A DNA stretch of 64,000 bases from NCBI GenBank assembly GCA_029891345.1, contig CM056995.1:213045047-213109046 (forward strand), given 5' to 3'. Each line of letters starts with the position of its first letter. The first letter of the stretch is position 1. Both the position numbers and the translations under genes were made by a program. The notes beneath the pieces were generated by a model. It did no database searches. It saw nothing but the letters and a program-made list of their open reading frames with translations, and was not told the DNA's origin. Below, in pieces: positions 56,191 through 64,000 of the stretch. The DNA is from Dryococelus australis (Eukaryota > Arthropoda > Insecta > Phasmatodea > Phasmatidae).

Positions 56191-58760
56191 TTATAGAGTA
56201 ATACTAACAAACATCTTAAGTTTACCAAAAAAAACTCGCTGGGACAGCAGATTCACAGATTCAAGTTTTATTTCTGTTTTTAAACAGAAAAAAATAAATA
56301 GATGTCAGTTTATAAATTCTTGTGACATAATATTAGAAATCCAAATTATGTATCAGTTTTGTTAAGGCGTGGAAAATAGACCTATTTGCTGGCAATAGAA
56401 GTCTCTCAGTAGCAAAAGGGGAATTTTTTATTACATATGTTGTTATGTGAACTTTTATGAAATATTAAAATTCGTATGAAAATTCTTATCAAAGGAAATC
56501 AATAAATGCAAACAACAAATTTGAATAAACTTTTTTTCCTTTCGGGATAACCATAAATATGAAATTTAGTGATGATGAGCACATGGACACAAATTTGTAT
56601 GCAAGAAACAAATGATTTTGTTCATTTTTTTAAGTTATGAACGGAAATCAAACATTTCTTATAGAACTATGGCCGCATTTCTGAAGTTAATAACCAAAAT
56701 ATTATTTTTATTAGCATTATTGGTAATGGTAAAGAAAACACAGTTGAAAATCATTTAACATTACTTACTGTACAGTGTTCAATTAAGTTCTGAAAATATT
56801 AACGAAATATTAGAATTATCAATTCTTGCGTTACGGATGTTCTGAACAAAACTTATCTTTCAAATTAAAAGATAGAACGAATACAGGTGGAAAGAATTTT
56901 ATGGTCAAAGAGTTTTAATATTTGGAAATATTTGGAAGTGAAGAAACTGTTTAACATATTAGCATTAACTCTGAAATACTGATATTCATTTTCGTAGAGT
57001 CTATTAGCGCACATCTAAAATTTCGTGGGGAAAAAAATTTCGTAACCTTTTTCAATGTTATTTATTTAAATTACAATGTACTGAATTGTATAGCTCCAAC
57101 TAATATATTATAGACAACCAAAGCAAAAACAAACAAGAACTTTTAACTCATTTTATGCGTGATCCCTCATAATCCCATATGCTAAATTACAATTAGAAAA
57201 CTATCGTAAATTATTATACTTATACACTGTATGCGTTTTTCTGTATTAAGGAAATTTAAAAAAAATTGTGAGCTACGAAAAATTCAATTCCATTCTGTAT
57301 AATTGCACGTATTGGAAAAGTAGAGAGAGGCACAACGTAACTCCTAGTTATGTATTATTTTAGCAACTTACCACACCCGTCAATGAGTTATATTAATTTC
57401 TGTCTGACCGTTTACCCCAGCTACCATCTGCGATAACAGTCAGTAACGGTGTACTATCTTCTGCTACATGATCTTTCTTTATTGCTTCCTGAGCTTCAAG
57501 TCGTACAGTTTTTCCATTTCAGAGAAAGCAGTTCGTTCCCAGTCTTCAGCGATTTTTTTATGATACTTCTGAAATGTGGTGCATGACATCGCAGGGTTGT
57601 TCAGAGTTGAAATGATCTCTTCTAATTGTGCTCAAAGTCCTTGATACTGCTACTCCATTAACATTAATTGAGTCATGTTTACTTTGAGGGTTTAGCCATA
57701 CAAACGATTCTATGTTGCACATGTTACATTTAAATAAATTCTTAATAGTTCAGTCCTCTTTTTGTCTCACGCACAGGAATCATATATTTTGTTGTTGGAT
57801 TTCCCAGTATCAGACATTTCGTTCTTGATAGTATGAATAAATGCTGTATGTTTCCTGATTAGTGACAGGAAAATATCCTACCACGAAAGTGTACGCGCGC
57901 GACAGTACTCAAAGTATTGATTTGCCATCGTGATGGCTAAAACAACCAGTTTCTTGGACGACGGCTTCTACTTACTACATGTTTCTCCAGTGGTCCGCAT
58001 GAAGATGCAAGAAAGTTCGCGCCACAGGGGAACAAAGAGGAATGTGGTGGGGGATATATAGGCCTATTTTTGGGGCGTGCACTCGTAGTGAAGCACTGAA
58101 CTGAAATATAAATATCACGCATTGGTTATTGTAATAAAGCTGTTTGTTAAATGTTAAAATAATCGATGTTTTTGAGTTTTGATTTTTCTTCTTTTCACTT
58201 AACTATAATATAAACTTAAATTTTATTTATTCGCAGGCTTATTAAATTCACCTAGTCTTAATATTATTTTTAACACTGCTATGGTAGACATTATCTTATG
58301 AAGCGACCAAGATTGTATTTTTGCTAGCTTAAATTTTTATTGTGAATAACAATATTTTACATGTTCTTTATAATCTTTCAAAACACTTCCGTGCGATATG
58401 CAAGAGAAACGATATTTTATTGGCTGCGAAAATTAAGTCAACTTTAGTAAATTACTGCAGTCATAACTGCAATAGACCAAATTTGTTGGCATATATTTGT
58501 GCATTTAGTTTTTTTTTACAGTCCAACACTCTGGTTAACACTGCGGTGTGTGTATTTCTGCATGTATGAGTCTCCACCCATTGCATTGTAAGGAAAATAT
58601 ATACAAACATTAACCAACACAAACATAGCCGTTCCTGAAATTTACATTCAAAAAATATTTAATTGAAAAATAATAATCATTATTAGTTCACTGACAGATT
58701 CAGTGCAACATCGTTTTTGATATATCAATGTGGCAGTAATACTGTAAAGTATGGCTGTTT
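56191..58760. other. AT-rich DNA without recognised features
   Basis: No coding block or repeat family was identified. A small GC-richer patch at 57890-58090 (GCGCGCGACAGTACTC) has only short frames. Confidence 0.4.
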
Positions 58761-58762
58761 TC

Positions 58763-59110
58763 TTAAACCAAAGCAGAGAGCACCAGCATGTAGACTAGAG
58801 GGTTTATGCAGTTTCGCTCTCTCTTTGCGCTCTCGCTTTTTCGCACGCTCTCCGACAGCATATCACAAAGGGTCTCCTCCGTGGCATGGTTCTCCCATCC
58901 GCGACGGCACGAGCGAAAGCAGGAGACAATGCTCTCTCGATAAAGTGTGGTGAGCGCTTCGTGCGTCTTCGCATACTTGGGGCCAGGCTGGCCGAAGGTT
59001 GGTCCGAACGTCACCCTGGAATGTGCCCTCCGTGCTGGAGGGGAAGTAACTCGCGGTGGTGGGGAACATCTTTTCAGTGCGCTAACTGGTGGCATAGCGC
59101 GGAACAACAA
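58763..59110. repeat. GC-rich block of unknown nature
   Basis: Strongly GC- and CpG-rich against an AT-rich flank, open in the minus strand (within 58763-59248) with residues GPTFGQPGPKYAKTHEALTT. It is bordered on the right by a (TA)n run. It looks like part of a dispersed repeat or a captured coding piece; not identified. Confidence 0.35.
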
Positions 59111-59172
59111 ACAAAAATTGGTACCATATTTCCATATTTTTGATAAAATGGTTAGCCATATGTGTACAAATG

Positions 59173-59180
59173 CATATATA

Positions 59181-59236
<56 letters not shown>
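59173..59236. repeat. (TG)n/(TA)n microsatellite
   Basis: TGTGTGTGTGTG followed by about 46 bp of TA. Confidence 0.95.
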
Positions 59237-59239
<3 letters not shown>

Positions 59240-59489
59240 CTTATGCATTGTAAATAAATGATATTAATTAATAAACTAAGTGTAAGGTGCTTAAAATGAC
59301 AAAACTCACCTATTTTTAATCATTATTTTACAAGACCTAATAAAGAAATTCACTTATAGTGTGAATTTCAATGCCTCTGTCTATATTTTGTAAAAAATTT
59401 TGCATTCTTCTAATGATCCAACATTGATCTACAGCAAGTATAAATCATGTGATTTTCCCATATTAAGCTGCACCACGAAACCCCACCTT

Positions 59490-59875
59490 AAGGATTTCAA
59501 TGTTATGATAAATATAATTCTTACAACACAACTTACAGAAATGCAAGATAATCTCAGAGTTGTAGTTAATGAAGTGATATCCGCTGTTATTACAAAACAA
59601 CTTGAAATACGAATGGAAGAAATGATGCAATATTTAAGTTTTGGAATGATTAATAAACATTTGGTTTAGTTATGCAAACTGATCTGAGAAAACAAAATGA
59701 TGATTTGGAAATACAAATAAATTATTTTATTAATGATTTGAGAGCGAACACTGAAACTAAATTAGATGCTGTTTTAAGTAAACTCGATAAGATTGAAAAA
59801 GCGCAAACTAGTGTAGCAGTTAGTCGACCTACCACATCAGAAAACCAACGACTTAATTTATATATAAATAGTTAA
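59490..59875 (+). pseudogene. Coiled-coil Polinton protein, C-terminal part (relic 2)
   Basis: ILTTQLTEMQDNLRVVVNEV, ISAVITKQLEIRMEEMMQYL matches relic 1's VITTKLAERMEKMSQYIS region. After a stop at 59667, QTDLRKQNDDLEIQINYFIN and KLDAVLSKLDKIEKAQTSVA continue to a Ser/Pro/Thr end SRPTTSENQ. Heptad-like spacing supports a coiled coil. It lies 24 bp upstream of the DUF8207-like gene. Confidence 0.6.
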
Positions 59876-59899
59876 AAGTTAATGTAACGTAATCAGAAC

Positions 59900-60626
59900 A
59901 TGTCTGACTCTGTTCCGGAATTACATAACCTTATATCTGTTGTGAAGGAGAAATATTTACAAGCCAAACGAGCCTGTATGGAACGGGATGTTTTAAACAA
60001 AGAAATATTTAACCTGTTACGAGTAGAATGTATACATTACATTCTGTGTTGAATATGCCTAACTAAACATCATTGGAAATTAAATCGGAAGAATCTTTAA
60101 AAAATAAAAAGCAATACCTTTCCCAATTAAAACGACTTTATTTAGCTTTGAGATATTCTTCACCTATGCGCGACATGATATTTGTTATCTATCGATATGG
60201 AAACATATGGTTCCTGGGAGATTCAGTGATTACATTTTTGCCTGAGAATAGTATTAAAATAGGTGGTTATGTAACTAATGTGAGTAAAGGATTGTTTGAA
60301 TTATTATTTAAAAACTTTCCAAATGGATATTCCAACATCGATTTGAAAATATATAAAGAACTTGTTCGTCGTACGAATGTGAATAATCATTCAGGAGATG
60401 AAAACAATACGAAACTCCATTTATTAAGCAATATTGCTGGTAGTGGAATGTATAATTTGGTTATCGGTTTTCTCTTGTTTATTGGAACAATCCTAATGAA
60501 TTGATCGATATATTAAAACTTCTGATAGCTTTGAAAGAGTCGGGGAATAATTCACATACGAACGAAATTGTTTCTATTACTGAAGAACTGATGGAAGATG
60601 GTTATATTTCCAACGAAGTTCAGTAA
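59900..60626 (+). pseudogene. DUF8207-like Polinton protein (relic 2)
   Basis: From ATG 59900: MSDSVPELHNLISVVKEKYL, then a stop at about 60050 and a frame from 60073 with YLSQLKRLYLALRYSSP, FVIYRYGNIWFLGDSVITFL, NVSKGLFELLFKNFPNGYSN and YKELVRRTNVNNHSGDENN. After a frameshift near 60480, YWNNPNELIDILKLLIALKE ends EELMEDGYISNEVQ with TAA at 60624-60626. Better preserved than relic 1, about 230 residues originally. Function unknown; from memory such genes are annotated DUF8207 in arthropods. Confidence 0.75.
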
Positions 60627-60639
60627 TATTGCTTAGGAA

Positions 60640-61414
60640 ACTCACGCCCCTGCAAGGATAAAGTTTCCTAGAAGAAAAGTTATTACTCTTGGTTTAAATG
60701 ATCTTTCTCAAGCCAATTTGTGTGAAATGACATTGCTTTACAAATACAATAAGGGTTACGAGTATATTTCAACCATAATAGACGTCTATTCAAAATATGG
60801 TTGGGGTATACCTGTCAAAAACAAGACTGGGAAACAGAGTGGCGATGCAATAAAAATAGTTTTGCAAGAAGGAACCCCAAATTCGCTCCAAACCAACAAA
60901 GGAAGAGAGTTTTTTCTGGGCCATTCCAGAAACTAATGGCTGAATATGGAATCAATCATTAAGTAATGAATTCAGAACTTAAAGTGAGTGTTGCAGAAAG
61001 ATTCAACAAATCGATCATACAGATAATACACAAGCATTTCACTTCGAAGGGGACTTACAATTGGGTGGACATTTTGCTTGAAATACTTAGATTTTATATT
61101 TCAAGATATCACCAAACTATCAAGATGGCGCCCGAAAAGGTTACGGAAAATAGATTGATGAAAACCATATTTAATAACATTAAAGTATTTGATGATAGAA
61201 CACAGAACTTTCAAGTGGGCCAGTATATACAATTGTCTAAGCTGAAAGGAGTCTTTGGAACAAATATACTGTGAATTGGTATTACGAAATATTTAAAATT
61301 ATTTCAGTTAGACAGTCATTTCCCAGAGTGTATTACCTCGAAACCTATGGTGGTAGACCAATTAAAGGCATATTTGATGGACACGAATTGCAAAAAGTAA
61401 GTTCTCCAAATTAA
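60640..61414 (+). pseudogene. Polinton-type integrase (relic 2)
   Basis: Open from about 60640: HAPARIKFPRRKVITLGLND, LSQANLCEMTLLYKYNKGYE, ISTIIDVYSKYGWGIPVKNK, then SLQTNKGREFFLG to a stop at 60934. The frame 60966-61274 has SVAERFNKSIIQIIHKHF (third acidic residue, Glu, intact), HQTIKMAPEKVTENRLM and a chromo-like C-terminus FQVGQYIQLSKLKGVFG. A last block ends GGRPIKGIFDGHELQKV with TAA at 61412-61414. Asn replaces both catalytic Asp (in QANL and LQTN). It shows two frameshifts and one stop. Confidence 0.9.
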
Positions 61415-61933
61415 TTTTTAGTTTATAATAACATTTAAACGAAAAAAAAAATAGGTTCTTGTTTCAATGGAGAGATTTCTTAAAAGCACACAATTCGTGG
61501 GTGAAGAACCAAGATTTTAAAAGATTGTAATACAATATTTGTAAAATTATGATACTAAATAACAAAAATAATACATAATTTGATGTGTTATTCCATTTAT
61601 TAAACCTATTGATATTGATTGGGGAATGGATGTACAATTATTGCATATATAGTTTATTACACTTATTGTAAATTCATTCCGCTTGTTTGATTGGATTATT
61701 GTTTCATTTGATTAGCATTAGAGCAGAAATCCATTATGTTTGTTTCCTTTTAATTGTGGCATCATTAATTGTGATTAATTTTTATTCAATTGGTAAATGC
61801 GATAGATTCGTCTAATTGGTAATTTGTTTGATTTATAATTCAATTTGTATGTAGTGTTTTTTAATTGTGACATAATTGATTGCTTTTAATGTTACATTTC
61901 TTGGGAATGGGGTAAATTTCATGGAATTGAGAT
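61415..61933. other. AT-rich DNA after integrase with repeated TTAATTGTG words
   Basis: Degenerate direct repeats such as TTTAATTGTGGCATCATTAATTGTGATTA (61750) and TTTAATTGTGACATAATTGATTG (61862) could be part of a Polinton terminal repeat, but no partner copy is identified. Confidence 0.35.
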
Positions 61934-62137
61934 TTAACTCTGTTTTAATGTTATTAAAACTGTATTTGAAATGTGATATATTATATTTCTTGGAAATTGG
62001 ATAGTGTTTCCCGGAATTTGTTTCTCGGTAGAAAGATAATTTTTACAATTCTTTACATGTCGATTCAAGTTATCTGCTCGTACGAATTGTCTAAAAAATA
62101 TTTTACAGTTAAAAAGGTCCCGAGATTCATTATTCAA
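61934..62137 (-). pseudogene. Degenerate C2H2 zinc-finger remnant
   Basis: A 67-codon minus-strand frame with LFNCKIFFRQFVRADNLNRH, VKNCKNYLS. The spacing is that of a C2H2 finger, with the second Cys replaced (CKIF). It converges on the relic 2 integrase. Polinton polymerase or accessory genes often carry such a finger, so it may belong to the element end or to a further copy. Confidence 0.4.
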
Positions 62138-62182
62138 ACCTTGTCTCTTGTTATGCCTACGAACGTGTTAGTCGAAGGCTAG

Positions 62183-64000
62183 TCTGATGAGTAATCCCTT
62201 TTGGAGCTGGGATCGTCTTAATGGTGTTTGAAATATGTGTTGCTTTAAATGTATGTAATACAAATTTCGTTTTTTCAGTAAATTTCCTTTGATGATTCAT
62301 TTAGGTCAGCTACATAAGTTATAAATGTAAGAATGTTAATTGTTTCGGGTAGCTCTTTACAACGTAAATAATTTTCTGTCAATCAGGATTTATTCCCGTT
62401 TTATACAGTAATCGAATCCAAAATGGCCACCATTTTCCTTGAATTTTGCTTAAAATAGAGTCTTTTCGAAAATGTTTTGAAATATAATTAAATTTAACAT
62501 ATTATAGCTCCGATGGAACTCATTTCAACCTGAAATGAGGTATTTCATTGATATTATGTCGAAATGTGGTATGTTTAAATAAAATAACTAAGTTTGTCTA
62601 AGTAAACACATTTTATGAGAAGTACGATGGTGCAAACGAAAATTCTGGATGACAGCATTAGTCAAAGGAATTCTATAAAATAATACTTTATTTACACGTG
62701 CATGAAACTTTGGTTATAACTTAAATTTTGTCTCGTAGAGAAATCTTCACAAAAAAAGTATTTTCTCTGCTACACACATATATTTGAAAGTTGGAGTATG
62801 TATGTATATTTTCCATCGTAATAGTTAAAACCTATGACTTATGTATCATTAACATATATAAAATTTTATTAAATCGAATGATACGTGTTTTAAAATGGTG
62901 TTCTATGAATATTTAAAACACAAATTACATACAAAAGTCTTTGAATTGCTTAACATTTATTTAATGAAAATATCTCTTGCATTTGTCTTGTGCAAAAATA
63001 TTCATAATTTATTTAGATATTTTCTTGTAAGTTTGCAAATTAAAAAATATCTGGAACGTAATTCTTAGTGTTGATGAAATAATATTTCAGTGCGATCTCC
63101 TGTATATTTATTTGTTAAATTATAATTGTTTCAATCAAATGTTCAAAATGGGCGAGTGTCTGGTGCTGGAGGCTTTTTGCAACAGCCTCCAAGCTTGGAG
63201 GCGGAGGGTAGGTAGGTAGTTCCCGAGTTGGACAAATACGTGCTTTGGAGAAGGGTTGAGGGGAAGAGGGGTTGTTTAACGGTATCTTCCAACCTCGCCC
63301 GCTTCACTCTCCTGCAGTTAGGAGAGGCCATCTTAGTGTCTCATCAATGCTCAGTCTGCACGCATGCATACCTACCCACAGTCTTATCAAATACATTATG
63401 AAATATTTTCATAACTTTTTTTTCGCTTGGTAATAATAATTACTTTTTTCGTGTGTTAATAATAATCAAATTGGATAGAGTGAATTCCTTTTCGGAAATT
63501 TCATTGACGATTTTGAAAAGTGTTTCTGTTTTTTCGTACGTGATGCGAGTCTTGGTAGTCTTGGCAGAGCTCCGGAGATGGAATGTATTTGTACTTTCAT
63601 ATCCTATCCTTCATAAGGTTAGCAGTAACCAGGCTTCGGACCCGCCTGCGCTCACCGTACGCCTGGCTGTGGTGGCTACCCGTGGCGCTCGCCAGGTGCT
63701 TTCTTCAGCTATCTGCCCGTGGTTCAGACCTCGCTCCTATTCTTTGTAATATACGTTTTGATTGTTTATTAACTTGTTCGCGTGTTATTAACAATCACTA
63801 AGAGAGTTGGTAGGTTTTCAACTGTGTTTGTGTTAAGTGCGATTTTAGGCTATTTTTATGTATTTAATGATTTAAATGTAACTTAATATTTATTTTAAAA
63901 ATTTAATAATTTTTCGAGGAACTGCAAGTCATTCACTTAGATCGTAATTATCTAGTAGTCATACTTTTAACACTAATTATGTGCAATTTTTCATTAGGGT
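62183..64000. other. AT-rich DNA with two GC-richer patches
   Basis: No gene recognised. 63140-63340 and 63540-63750 are GC-richer, with short frames lacking known motifs. GGCTTTTTGCAACAGCCTCC and AGCTTGGAGGC at 63170-63200 form small hairpins. Confidence 0.4.

Noticed and set aside
58763-59248. 161-codon minus-strand ORF
   Set aside because: One half is (TA)n translation; the other is an unrecognised GC-rich block, so a protein is not supported.

Overview
This is eukaryotic DNA, almost certainly from a large, AT-rich, repeat-dense insect genome. There are no operons, Shine-Dalgarno sites, intact long ORFs or CRISPR arrays. Instead there are decayed copies of BEL/Pao and Ty3/gypsy retrotransposons, Tc1, Harbinger-like and Mutator-like DNA transposons, tRNA-derived SINEs, MITEs and satellites. 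One SINE (45.8 kb) resembles, from memory only, sequence common in stick-insect assemblies; a polyneopteran such as a phasmid is a plausible but untested host. No complete host gene was recognised. One GC-rich block (44.65-44.92 kb, minus strand) looks like a possible host exon.

The main content is two relics of the same Polinton/Maverick-like (adintovirus-like) virus-derived transposon. Relic 1 (about 0.6-15.1 kb) has, on the minus strand, packaging ATPase, coiled-coil protein, a DUF8207-like protein and integrase running leftwards. On the plus strand it has a small hydrophobic minor-virion-type protein, an adenain-like protease, two unrecognised genes and a protein-primed family-B DNA polymerase running rightwards. 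It is broken by a 518-bp foldback MITE inside the ATPase and by a 5'-truncated BEL/Pao element (4.9-8.95 kb, minus strand). Relic 2 (about 47.5-61.4 kb) has the reverse orientation. ATPase, coiled-coil protein, DUF8207-like protein and integrase are on the plus strand. A capsid-like protein, a protein with an HHGLxW motif, the same unrecognised small protein as in relic 1, and the polymerase N-terminus are on the minus strand. About 6.9 kb of unrelated DNA splits its coiled-coil gene. Both relics are dead: several frameshifts, and catalytic residues lost in integrase, polymerase and ATPase.

Between the relics (15-47 kb) lies layered repeat DNA. It includes a tandem array carrying tRNA B-box-like motifs (15.9-16.2 kb), two copies of a tRNA-like-module transposon (17.3 and 20.1 kb), a 1.5-kb Harbinger-like element (18.4-20.0 kb), a roughly 290-bp tandem array (23.9-25.1 kb) and several TIR elements (26-29 kb). 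A 144-bp satellite (31.0-31.7 and 39.55-40.35 kb) is split by a gypsy element whose 5' LTR has itself received three later insertions. An internally deleted Tc1 element lies at 42.3 kb and a SINE cluster near 45.5 kb. A MITE family ending in a GGCTGTTCACGATAAAGTGA-type repeat occurs at least seven times.

The first 0.6 kb and the last 2 kb hold little that can be named. All coordinates of decayed elements are approximate unless an exact target-site duplication is given.
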